From Isoetes taiwanensis (Eukaryota; Streptophyta; Lycopodiopsida; Isoetales; Isoetaceae), in assembly GCA_021234155.1 (NCBI GenBank), contig JAJEKV010000006.1:10627317-10691316 (forward strand): a DNA stretch of 64,000 nucleotides, in the 5' to 3' direction. This document shows positions 45,529 to 56,599 of the stretch, piece after piece. Both the position numbers and the translations under genes were made by a program. Numbering within the stretch: the first letter of the stretch is position 1; each line of letters begins with the position of its first letter. The notes below the pieces were generated by a model. That model saw only the letters and a program-made list of their open reading frames with translations. It ran no database searches and was not told the origin of the DNA.

Positions 45529-46680
45529 CTAGCACAACAGGATGATCTGCAAAATCCATTATCTATAATGGAGCAAAAGCAGGCCACGTACACTCTAACG
45601 TGAAATTTCTCTGCAGATGTACACGCTCTATTATACTTTACACAAGGCATAGAACACAAAGTTGGGTTCATAGCTTCATACTACGGAGCAAAAGCAACTG
45701 AATAGGTAAAGATATACCCTTTGTATTTGTATTTGCATGCTATTATTCTAAAAATGATTCTTTTGATCTCTATCATAAGTAGTCAAACTGTAGTAAACAC
45801 TATAATATCCGGTACTATGGATGAGGCACTTTTTATGTGGTTAAAACTGTCCATGCTGATTCACAATGTTCTGTTAAATAGTCATCATAGCGCTCTCTTT
45901 GACAATGCCCATGTTGGTTCACGCATTCCAGTAATTACTTATCACAGTCCTCTCTTTCATAGGAGGAACGCCATGTTGGGGAGAAAAGCCGAAATGATTA
46001 TCGCAATCGTGCCTGCAGCTAGCCAAATATTTTTCATGCAGGGACGGCTTTCGATTTCTAACGATTCTTTTTATATTCCTCTTTTAAGCTTTCTTGGTAG
46101 ATCACGAAGCATGCCGTAGGTAGTTGAGAGGCATGGAGGAGGAAGAAACCTTGATTAAGGTCATTTGTAGTGTATAAGAAAGTCGTTCAATAAACTTTAC
46201 ATCAGAATGTTGCATTTGCAGAATAGTAGTTACCTGTGGACTTAAAAGGTAATAGCAAAATCTACTATCGAATTTTATTTGGCGTCAGCCATGTGCATTT
46301 AATCGACTGAAGTGAAGATATGGCTTTATGCCCCTCCATTTATGGGCTTGGATGTCGTTCAAGCTGCCATGATTCATGCCTTGGACACCATACTCTTTCT
46401 TTTGGATATGTTGCTTCTTAGAGATACTGCTTCAGAAAATGTGAGTTTCAAGTTTTAGAAATTTTGTAATTGTTGAGTTGGACCTCATTATTCAAAGGAG
46501 TTTCAATAGCTTAAACTCTTTATATAGATATTCTTAATAATTCTGTTTTTTATGGAGTTGTTTTCAGTGAGATGCCTTGAAAAACAATGAGATGTCATTT
46601 CAAGTCGGCAATGCATAAATTCTCATTGCACCTTCTAAATTGAATACAAAACCTTCAACATCTGGGTTGCTCTTAAAGCC

Positions 46681-46774
46681 ACAAAAATACATCTATGGTT
46701 TTGTGGTAATTTCAACATATACGTCTCCAAAAATACATCTATGGTTTTGTGGTAATTTCAACATATACGTCTCC
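46681..46774. repeat. 46-bp tandem duplication
   Basis: Two near-identical copies of AAAAATACATCTATGGTTTT plus GTGGTAATTTCAACATATAC. Confidence 0.9.
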
Positions 46775-47126
46775 ATAGTTGGCTAGCAGGAGTTAAAATA
46801 ATTAAGTATATGTTGTACACTGTCATGGTACCACACATTTCTCCACTTCAAGGCAAATGGAAATGAATGGGTTGGTCTTAGAGCCACAAAAACACCTCGA
46901 GGGTGAAAAGAACATATCCAAGGTTTAGTGGCAATTTGTTAAAATGTTCGGCTAAGAAGAGTTTCAACACAAAAGTATGTGATGGTACAACATTTACATG
47001 TTATGGCATATCATTCACCATGTTGAGCGCCTAAGATCATTTCTTTTAAGTAGCACTTAATAATTAGGACCTTTTAAATGACTTCACCAATCTTTAACAT
47101 AAGAATAATAATATACAAGAAACTTA

Positions 47127-47150
47127 TCGCGGCGGCCAAGGCCGCCGCGA
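47127..47150. repeat. GC-rich hairpin, possible Helitron 3' terminus
   Basis: TCGCGGCGGCC, AA, GGCCGCCGCGA: a perfect 11-bp stem in AT-rich surroundings. On the minus strand it is followed by eight bases and CTTG|T, the spacing of the Helitron ends here but with CTTG for CTAG. Confidence 0.6.
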
Positions 47151-47338
47151 ACATTTCTCTTCCCCAACTCGTCTATACATGCTAGAACATGCAGAATTTG
47201 AAACTGTATTTTGTTGCCTTGTGTTCAGTGCCCGAACGATAGAAGAATATTGACCATAACGACTCGTTACGAAAGATGTTTTGCATTAAATCAAAAGAAT
47301 CTAAGTTCCGAACATACAAAAATTAAACTGTGTTTGAG

Positions 47339-47410
47339 CATGGGGAATTCTAATCTCTGTAGTTTAAGGAGCCGCATGGGGAATTCTAACCTCTGTAGTT
47401 TAAGGAGCCC
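47339..47410. repeat. 36-bp tandem duplication
   Basis: Two copies of CATGGGGAATTCTAAYCTCT plus GTAGTTTAAGGAGCC. A second diverged duplication (CACATTGCCTAGCCAATATA) is at about 47766-47850. Confidence 0.92.
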
Positions 47411-49020
47411 TATAAATACTGCTCCATGGATAGATCTAAACTTAAGTCTTTAGGCCACTTGAAGCAAAATAGAAAGGCATGTATTAATAGTCATCCTAAA
47501 GCCTATGATACTGACCCTGGAAGTGATTTTAAATTATTAAAATCATGCAGCATATCATGAGAGAGATTTAATGTACTGCGAATCATCTATTTATATACAC
47601 ATCATGAGAGAGATATAAAGTATTGCCAATCATCCATTGATGTATTCTACCAATAAGCCCTTACAACTTATCAATAGGAGTTTAGTGAGGAAATTCTCAC
47701 CAGAAATATTCTATCACATGGCATATACACCTGCTGCAGATCACCTACAGCTTAAAGCAGCCTAACACATTGCCTAGCCAATATACCATGTCATAGCTCA
47801 ACTAGACTAGCCTAGCACATTGCCTAGCCAATATACCATATCATAAATCAATTAATACTTCTATTTCTATCTGCACAAAGAAAGCAATAGCAAGCACACA
47901 CTAAACTCAACAATTAGCACCTGACAACCTCCACTAAAACAACCAACAATGGAGAATAAACAAAAGCTAACAAACCCTAGCAATAATAGAAAATCGTATT
48001 GCCACAAAAGATTCAGCATATAAGCATATCCATGGAATTATGAAGGAAGAAGATGGGGCTAAAGGAAGTGTAGATGTAGGCTCCCAACAGCATCTGCCAG
48101 TCTTTAATAAATATAAATTTGCACCTATATATATTCTGCAATCAAGTGAAAGGTTTTGCTCATCATGAATAATGAATATCTGTCTATAGAACCCAATTGC
48201 ATCATATACCTTGAGCACCAAAGTTTTTAAAAAGCATTGATACATCGCTGCCCTTTACGCATATCCTATACTTCTTTCTGATAATAGCTGCTTCATGTCA
48301 TTCATTGGCACTCATGTCATTCATTGGCACTCAGTATCAAAAACTAATAAGTTCATATGCTACAAATAACAAATTTTCTATACCTCTAATACTCTGGCTT
48401 GAGCATTTGGGGGATCAACTTTATTCTCTATTTGTACTGCTTTTGGCGATGTCTGCTTGCCTTGGTATTCTGCTGAGATATGTCATTGAACACAATTTCT
48501 GCATCTTCCAAACTTGTACACTTTAAATACATGGTAATTAAGGCATTTTGCACAGTAACAAATCAGTTAAATCCATGTTCCTCAATACAGATGTGCAACC
48601 ATCTGCCTTGAGCAAGAGTTGCATGTATCATACATGCATCAATGATGTTCAAAAAGGTAACTACATTAGGCCTCATGTCTTCTTCCTGCATTTCATGAAA
48701 GACTTTGAAAATCTCAATTAGATCTTGTTTCAGCACATGACCTGCAATAATTAACCTGCAATAATGCTATTCCAGAAAGCTGCATTTTTCTCCAGCATTT
48801 GCTTCAAGGCGTTCACGTCGTACATATCCACGATAATATGCTAAAGCTTTCTAACCTATCTGCAAAATTACATTGTCTTGTTTTCTGTAGCCTGTGTAAA
48901 ACACACATACTCAATTCATAATTCATGATATTTAAATGCATATTAGTATCTCTCCAAGTCCCTTATTATAGAGTATGATTATGACAGGACTTCATTTCTT
49001 GCAGGTAAAAGATAGCAGAA

Positions 49021-49587
49021 ATGGTAGGATCCTTAGCAGCCCAATCCCCTGCCTCGTCGGCATGGATTGGTAGCCTTCCTTCCAGCCATCAAAGGAATGC
49101 GTGCAAGTCAAGGATAACGGTTGCCATGTCAATAGGTTCCAGGCAAGTTTGAGCCACAACATCAAAGCAGAGGGCTTTGCAAAGTTTTATAGGCATGCGA
49201 AAAGCTTCAGTTGTAGACAGTGCAACTATGAAGGTAGGCCAGGACTTCCACTCAGTTGTTGCGGCTTCTCTTTCTGTTAAAGGAAGACAGACTAGAGGAG
49301 TTGTGGTGGCTATGATTGAACATTTCACAGAGAAGGCTATTAAAGTAATTATATTGGCACAAGAAGAAGCTCGCCGGCTTAGTCACAACTTCGTGGGAAC
49401 AGAACAGATATTGTTAGGTCTCATTGGTGAAGGAACTGGCATTGCTGCAAAGGTTTTGAAATCAATCGGTGTTAACTTAAAGGAGGCCCATGTGGAGGTT
49501 AAGAAAATTATTAGGCGAGGAAGCGGGTTCGTTGCAGTCGAGATTCCCTTCAATTATTTGATGGCCCATTTGATTCCACCCATTTGA
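49021..49587 (+). pseudogene. CLPC: ClpC N-terminal fragment (captured)
   Basis: From ATG 49021 the text MVGSLAAQSPASSAWIGSLP looks like a plastid transit peptide. After an in-frame TGA the frame 49177-49587 gives the Clp N domain: [60 protein letters not shown] and [12 protein letters not shown]. ClpC is the chloroplast HSP100 chaperone that feeds the Clp protease. Here only the first half of the N domain is present, the ATPase domains are missing, and the frame ends in unrelated residues. It lies inside a Helitron and is therefore read as a captured exon or two, not a functional gene. Confidence 0.9.
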
Positions 49588-52500
49588 TGGGCAATAGATC
49601 TGAATTACCAGAACAGAGAGATCGATTGGAGTGAACGAAACAGGGGAAATAGAATCTGGAAATTTTACGAGACCATTGGGTGTCAGAGGAAGGGGGTAGT
49701 CGAACGAATTGATTTGAGTCTCTGTAGTGAAGTCACCATATCCCACTGTGGTGATCTAGGATCAAAATAACAGAATAAATAGCAGCACCTAAACATAAAC
49801 AATAAAGACTCGTGAACAGCATAAACATAGGGTACTTAGCGTTACAACAATAAAATAGAAAGCGTCATAAAATGATAAGCATCCTTTATCACCACAATTG
49901 TTCCTTTCTTTTATTTCATCTGTCATAGCTTCCCTTTCAACCCATTGTAATACGCCAGCAGCAATAAAAACTGCATTCCAGTAAGCTCACATATCAAACA
50001 GACTGCACAGATGAGCATAAAGTGGAAAAGAACCAAATGAAGTTTTTCTTTACATGTTAGACATGGAATAACTTCAATTGGCATCTCTTTTATCTAGAAG
50101 AAATCCATAAATTTGTGATGCAAATATCAGAGTAGGTAGTATCACCTGCTCCCATTGTGTACATGATTAAAAGAAATATCTGTTGCGCAATAGGGCCTCC
50201 AACAAATCCGAAGGAAGTGCTCGATTTCCTTCACCAAATTCTTCAAAAATCTGGTAGTGCTTGAGAATTCAAACAGGAAAAGCAATCCAAATGCTTTTCT
50301 TCTGCCTCATGCATTCTAAAGAAAAAAATGGGCACTGTGCTAAATTTCAGAAACAGTAGCATTATCTAAGAAATTTTTAATATTTTCATACCTGAGCTTA
50401 TTGCGCTGAAAATATGAAGCAAGGCACAAAGGGATATCATGTTGAAGCTCTATAGACGCCGGAACAGAGGAAAAACTTCTTATTAGAAGCCGAATGGACG
50501 GAAACAACAAATGATCACCGGAAGAATGAATTGGGAGGCAAAAATTCGCAGAAAGGGGCAAAAATGCCTGATTTAATCCAACCAGAAGCAGAAAAAAGGC
50601 TACCCAGATCCGAAAATCAGACGAAATATAAGATTGAGCGGACCTCCCCGAGGACCGAAGAAGGATTTGCAAGGAAAAAATCGGATATGCGGCCTTTGCC
50701 CTGTTTTCGGCTGTCTTGTTACTATTCAAGTTGAAGGATGAGCAAATTAAAGGCTGATTCTTCCCTCAAAATCCACATTTTCTGTTTGTGGCAGCAGAGT
50801 TAAGCCGACTCGGTGGCACAAGACACAGCTCATCTCAAAGGATGCCATAGCTAAACCAAAGCATGACCAGAAGCACTCTTCAAAATTAAAACATCAGATT
50901 TCGCCACCAAATCCGGCAGAAGGGACTCTAGACCACCTGCCATGGTGTGTTTGGAGTTAGAAGAAAGAAAAGCACCCTCAAAGAGCGTCTCCAGGCCATC
51001 AATCGGCCATCGCCAAAGCTCGGAGCAAAAAACAGGGGAAAAGATTACCAGCAAATCAATTCGAAGTCTCGTGACGTCACGCAGTCACTCCATTTATTTT
51101 TTTTTAACTGTATTTTTGAAGTACACGTGGTGTTCCCAGGTTTTTTTTTGGAACGGAAATATTCCATCAAACAAAAAAGGAAGCTGGCTTATATATGTTT
51201 AGATGAGCAACGTATTATGCATTCGAAAGAAATTTCAGCATGGACTTAATGTTGCTAGAGGTAGCAATGCATATGTATTACGTTATGGTTGTATTGTGGT
51301 TCATTATATGTTCATACCTCTTCATTGTAGATACTATTCCTGCATTTATAAGGTCCATTACACTAAACATATGCGCTATATCACACGATCGTTATAGTCC
51401 GACAACCTTACCCATTCGTCCAAAATGTGGTGTTCAAGTGACTATCCAATTTCGTCTCACTCTTTAGTTGAATGGCTTCAGTTATTGGGCCCCTTCGAAA
51501 ACCCATTTTCTTTTCTTTTCTTTTATATGCTTTGTCGATTATGTTTTGATTGCTTTATTCAAATTATTAGTGAATGTACAAATTAATACAATTTTTCACA
51601 TGTCCTCTTATATATGTCAACTTCACCAACTTGAAGCCAATGAAGTTGCAAGCATAAAAAGTATTCCAAAATGATTGGTTCATGTCTCCTAGATATCATT
51701 ACATATTTGTGTGCTAATTACAAAATTGGTGTCTATTTTTTCTCTCTCACATATTTTTTATCTAGACAATCTCATCTTCTCTAGAACAATCACTTCAACA
51801 TCTTTAAATATTTGCACATTACTTGCGAATGTTAAATTTATTTGTAGCTTTGAACGCTGCAAAGGAAAATAACCTAATCTCAGTTAACAATAATAATAGC
51901 TAATAATATGCCATGGATGCTACTACGTGGCATTTAGCCTTATCTATGATCCTCTGAATGGCCAAGTGTAGTTATAAATTTGCCCAAGTGGAAGTCACAT
52001 CCCTCTATTTCTTTAGCACTTTGGGAACTACATCTTTCTTCCCTAAAGATCATATTGCAGGGCACATAACAAATTTGAAAATGCTTTTGAATGGTTTGAC
52101 GCGTTTTGACGTCACCTTTTAACCTCTAAATGCAAATACTGAACTCATACTACTACCGCTCACTTGGCAAGCTCATTTCTTAGTGTGCATGGAAAATTGA
52201 GGAATATAAGTGGGTTTATAAAAACACTTCAGGGACAAATACAAATTCATTAGCATGTTGTGGACTTTGTCCTATTCTGGTGCATTCTAACTTCTTCCGC
52301 AACAAATATCATTCCAAACACCACTACAAGCATCATTGCAGTCGTCATTACATGTGAATTATCCTATCAAATGTAACCCAAACAACTTAATGGAACCCTT
52401 TCTAGCTATTATGTATGCCATAGTTGTGTGAAAACTCTATACATCTTTTTGTGCTACATGAAATTCCCCTAGCAACTGGCCATGATGAACCACTATATAA

Positions 52501-52937
52501 TTCAACTAAAAAAACTCACGAGCCAATGTATATGTGCCGATGCTAGAGAAACACTTAGCATTGACACTGAACAAAAATTATATATGCTCTTTGTGCTACA
52601 TGTTCATGCATTCTCATTTCAAGTATTGCTTAGATATTAAATCCATTTTTCTTGCCTATAAAATACAGGAAAAAGATTTTGACCTATAAAATATAAGACA
52701 AATGTAGGGGGCATAAGCATGTCTTTTGGGTTATAATGCATTTCACCATGTAGCTAGAGGCGTCTTTTTTGGGCATTTCTATTACACACCAAATCAACAA
52801 ACAACATGCAATAATGCCCCTCACATCCACACTCACATTTACACCTTCCTTCTGCTTTCACATTCTTTCTTTTAGACAATAATCAAACCACCATCGTTTC
52901 AAATTGTAGTAAAGCCCGGCAACGCCGGGCACCATAA
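49588..52937. other. Non-coding Helitron interior
   Basis: About 3.3 kb without a gene I can support. The frame at 50340-50729 on the minus strand has no recognisable domain and is probably chance. Confidence 0.45.
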
Positions 52938-52941
52938 CTAG

Positions 52942-53250
52942 TACCATATGAAGTTGGAGTATGCCAGGGTAGCACTGAATGCATTAAGGTCAGCGAAAAC
53001 TAGATTCCATGGTGAAGCCTGCGAGGTCTGTGGACCTCGTGAGAATTGTCTGACCAGCCAACATACGTATGACTCAACCAGCGAGCTCTGGAGGGCTGTG
53101 GTTTGCAACAAGAGCGAGGGTGAAGAATGGTATAAACATGACTGCTTGATGCAGACATGTCAGAAGTGTGGCATAAAAAGTCTTCCTATATGTCCAAGAG
53201 AAAGAGAGAATCATGAGTTCTTGCTTGAATGGAAGACGTTTGAAAAGGTA
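52942..53250 (+). pseudogene. Transposase gene, Cys-rich exon
   Basis: The frame 52948-53283 carries a zinc-binding type pattern: CEVCGPRENC, LWRAVVCNKSEG, KHDCLMQTCQKCGIKSLPIC and EFLLEWKTFEKV, followed by a possible GTAATA donor at about 53250. The order (C..C, W..VVC, C..C..CG..L..C, W..FE) matches the segment that precedes the catalytic core in DDE-type transposases with an HGKG motif. It begins just after the Helitron terminus. Confidence 0.65.
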
Positions 53251-53639
53251 ATACTCTCTTTATTGCTTGCTGAAGCATGCTGATATGTGCTGTCATCCGC
53301 TGAATACTGCTTTTGTGCTTTCAACATGCACTAATCTTCTGTAATATATGCTCTGAGACCTTATTCGCATTCGATTGGAGACGTAAGAAGGCTGGTGGAG
53401 TTGCAAAAACAAGGTTACCAAGGAAGTGCGGTGGCGCAGAAAGAAAAGATCCAATGCCACCAAGAAGGGAAACAAAAGTAAGAAATCCAAGGTAGCTGGT
53501 GGGACACGACTGAAGGCTGCGGCACAAGTTGAGAAGAAGGGAAACAAAAAGTAAGAAATCCAAGGTTGGTGGGACACATCCTGAAGCCTGCAAAAGACAA
53601 GATGAGACCTCAAATGGCAAGGGGAAAAAAAGAAAGGGC

Positions 53640-54360
53640 CAAAGCCGGTCCTTAGATTGTCTTACAAGAGAACGGCGGTGAAGGATTTCATTTCATATCG
53701 TGTTCCACATTGAAGATATTCGTGCCACACAATTCTGAGGGCTAGATGGCGAGGCCATGCAATTCGGGGAGTTGCTGGACAATATCCAAGATGGCACCAT
53801 TGTTTACGTAATTGATTTTTGCGAGAATTACAAACATAAAAATACAAAGGGAGGTTCAAAGCCGGCATTGGCACAATGATCGATAACAATTCTCGTCCAC
53901 ATCACGTATAGGATGGACAACGGCTCACGGGATCGAAAGCTATTGAAGGAAACCCATTTTTACTTGAGTGATGACAAGATTCATGACACTCTTTTTGCAA
54001 AGACTTTGTCTTAGAAAGCACAATTCATGGCTAGTATCAAATGGTGTAGAATTCTCGGGCATATAGTTTGGTCGGATGGTTGTTCTAGCCAATTCAAATC
54101 TGCCCTACCATTCTATTTCCTACTAAGATATCACCACGAGCTAGGGAAAGAAATAATATGGAATTTCTTTGGGACAGCCCATGGTAAGGGGAGAGCCACG
54201 ATGGGCAAGGGGCAATCCTTAAAGGGGGCATTCACTAGAGAGCAACTCAAGTATGATGGAGTGAGATTTAGGGTGTCTTTGCGATGCCCGCAATGGAATG
54301 AAGGTGCCAAAGAAGCGGGGACATCAAGAGGTAATATGCTTTCATCCGCATTCATCCGCT
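53640..54360 (+). pseudogene. Transposase catalytic core (DGC..QFKS / HGKG type)
   Basis: In broken frames: TIVYVIDFCENYKHK (first Asp, about 53800), TILVHITYRMDNGSRDRKLL, THFYLSDDKIHDTLFAKTLS, then in the open frame 54027-54365 HIVWSDGCSSQFKSALPFYF (second Asp), EIIWNFFGTAHGKGRATMGK and FTREQL. The spacing D, SDGC, HGKG is what I know from a group of plant and animal DDE-like transposases whose superfamily name I cannot fix from sequence alone. At least three stops (for example near 53878 and 54012) disable this copy. Confidence 0.7.
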
Positions 54361-54719
54361 TTTAACGTGCTTTCATCCGCTTTAAAAGTGCTTTCATCCG
54401 CTTTTTATCTGGTGTGTATTGTCAGTATTGTGCCTATGTCTTGTATGTGAACTCGCAATACTTGTTGCCGGCTTTTGCGGGCACTTCTAGTTCATTGGAA
54501 AGGATGATGTTGATAGGAGAGGCCGCTGGTTTGTGCGGGGTAGAAGGGACCAAGATTATACCGACATCGGGACATACTTGGCCAAATCAAGCACAAGGGT
54601 GGCTCATAGAGGTTTAAGTTGTTTTACGTGGTAACTCGTTTGAAAGGAAACCGGTCATCTTGTGTGAACAAGCGAGAGGTTAAAGAATTGGAAATATGTT
54701 ACTCTAAAGCCGGAAAAGT

Positions 54720-55140
54720 CTCTTGGTGAAGGTAATCAAGAGCCTAAATCGATGAGGCATTTTTGAAGGTGATGGAGAATGGCTTAGTGGAAACATAGAG
54801 GAAGGTGATAACTTTGTTGTTGTAAGGAGGAGGGAAATCGGGGAGAATGCAGATTTCTATGTGGTGAAATGTGTTAAGCCGAGGCATATCCTTGTGTAAT
54901 TGTCAAGGATAGCTGGGGTCGAACCTTCAATGTCGATGAACATGTGTTGGCTGGTTTGTACTATCCGCCCGGCCCGATGGTACTTGGGAGCTACTTGAAG
55001 ACAAAGACCTGACCTTCCAGTACAGTCATCACGTATCAGCTATCAAGTTTGAGATTAATCAGATTCCTGGTACCAACAGATTTTCCCTTGATCAGGCTAC
55101 TCACCAGATGATCATTGACAGTCTGCCATATGAAGGTTGA
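54720..55140 (+). pseudogene. Transposase gene, C-terminal part
   Basis: Shifting frames read FEGDGEWLSGNIEEGDNFVV, ENADFYVVKCVKP, FNVDEHVLAGLYY and then YSHHVSAIKFEINQIPGTNR to a TGA at 55138. The pieces are collinear with one protein, so this is the end of the transposase gene. It converges on the minus-strand gene that ends at 55444. Confidence 0.6.
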
Positions 55141-55443
55141 ATATGCTTTGACCTAGTTGTTTTATCATTTTGACAGGTCTGTAGTTACTTGTGTACTTGT
55201 CTCAAAATTTGATCATTATATTGGAGACAATGCTTGTGAGACAAGTTTTGTAGTATTGGACTGCTGTATTGGAGTATTTTAGTATTGGAAACAATGCTTG
55301 TAGTATTGGAGAGTAAGCTTGATATATATTACAGAAAATTGTACACTCAAGATTAGAGACATATTACAAGATCACTCAATATTCAAGATAACACAAAGTA
55401 ATCATGCATATATATTACAAAAAAGTAGTATACAATGGTTACT
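55141..55443. other. Convergent intergenic spacer
   Basis: 300 AT-rich bases between two converging genes of the transposon. Repeated words (GTAGTATTGGA) near 55250-55310 probably belong to 3' ends. Confidence 0.5.
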
Positions 55444-56560
55444 TCATGAGTCATCGAAGTCTTCAAAGTCATGCTCGCCGCCGGGGAAGGGTGCCCAAAG
55501 ATTTTGCCTTTGTACTTCAAGAGGAGCATTGAGGATATAGTAGGCCGAGACAAGGTAGTTGTTGAGACAGTAATCCAACACTGCAACTGTCTCCGGGGCC
55601 AACCATGCATCAGTGAAATCAATTTGTGAGATCGTTTCTTGTACTGTATGAGAAGACAAGTATTCCAAAGCTGGACACACAAACTTCTCCAAAAAATTGT
55701 CCTCTTCTTGCCCCTTGAAAGGCATAACAGAAACGGTTGTGTGTGCAGGGTTTAGAAACCCTTTGTGTAGGCTGTCATCAACCAAGAAAATCATACCATG
55801 ATATTGAGGAAAATCCTCAAGTACAACCTTCAACTCCTTGAAAAAAAATTGTTTTTCTGTGCTGGTTGGATGCTCGCATGCATAGCAATGCTCTTGACCA
55901 TATATCTTCAAGAATGCAGTGCGCAAATCGGGGGAACAATGCATCCACCATATCCCTTGTATTCGAAGTAGAGAAGCACTCCAAATCACAACATCAAACC
56001 TCTGCAAAGTGCCACTCCACAAACTCATGATACCACGGTGCACGCAAATGAGGTAGTTACTTGCGTTTTCTTTTACAACATGGTTCGTTTGTGGTGGATG
56101 CAAGATTTTCCGTTCATTCTCCTCTGTGTCTGTGCGTGCGATTACACCATTTATGTCAAGCACCATGCACTTCCGTCTGGGTGTCCATCCCTCGACGTTT
56201 GCAACCACTGTCGATGTCTGGCCGATCGTGCTTGTGCGTCTTTGGACTCTGGCTTTGGGAAGTGCTATCTAGACGTCTTTGGCCATTGTTGCGACCTTCT
56301 TTGGACTCGGGTTTATCTTTGCTACCGGATGATGGAGAGTGCCGATAGCCATAGTTAGATACATCCTTATCGTATCTCCCCAATGTATGGGTGTTTCACG
56401 GCTATCAAGAACCCTTACCAAGTGGTGGCTTAGGGGACTAGGTGGTTTGTCAACCCACGGCCCACAAAAACTACTTTCCTTGGTCTCCTGCAAAATCAAA
56501 AGTGGTGCTACAATTACCAATTGAAACTTGCAGAACATTATGCAAAGTGAAATAAGACAA
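55444..56560 (-). CDS. NLI-interacting/FCP1-like (HAD) phosphatase domain, last exon
   Basis: The frame 55444-56208 (254 residues) carries an FCP1-homology HAD fold: KCMVLDINGVIART is motif I (D-I-N where the family has D-x-D), VVIWSASLLRIQG is motif II with the Ser, and FFKELKVVLEDF with MIFLVDDSLHKGFLNP gives the Lys and the paired Asp. The second Asp of motif I is Asn, so dephosphorylation may be weakened. The exon continues upstream in another frame (PWVDKPPSPLSHHLVRVLDS, about 56400-56500) with an acceptor-like TTTTGCAG. The C-terminus is acidic (EHDFEDFDDS). It is the 3' gene of a DNA transposon. Confidence 0.8.
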
Positions 56561-56599
56561 GTAAAATAACTGCCTGATCTTAAATATTGGATTGCACCT

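Larger units (their letters stand above)
45562..52941 (+). mobile_element. Helitron carrying a ClpC fragment, inserted in the transposase gene
   Basis: The 3' end is clear: hairpin GCCCGGCAACGCCGGGC, seven bases, CTAG|T (52938-52941), the same design as the 31693 terminus. The 5' end is proposed at A|TCTATAATGGAGCAAAAGC (45562), which resembles the other 5' end but is less certain. Transposase text lies on both sides. No Rep/helicase is seen. Confidence 0.65.

Noticed and set aside
52911-52941. Considered as a Rho-like terminator or rRNA stem
   Set aside because: The exact match to Helitron 3' ends (stem, short spacer, CTAG-T) and the eukaryotic context explain it better.
53293-53620. Reverse-strand hydrophobic Leu/Phe/Pro-rich frames
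   Set aside because: Shadow of Lys/Arg-rich transposase sequence with an internal near-repeat (AAGTAAGAAATCCAAGGT); no signal or family.
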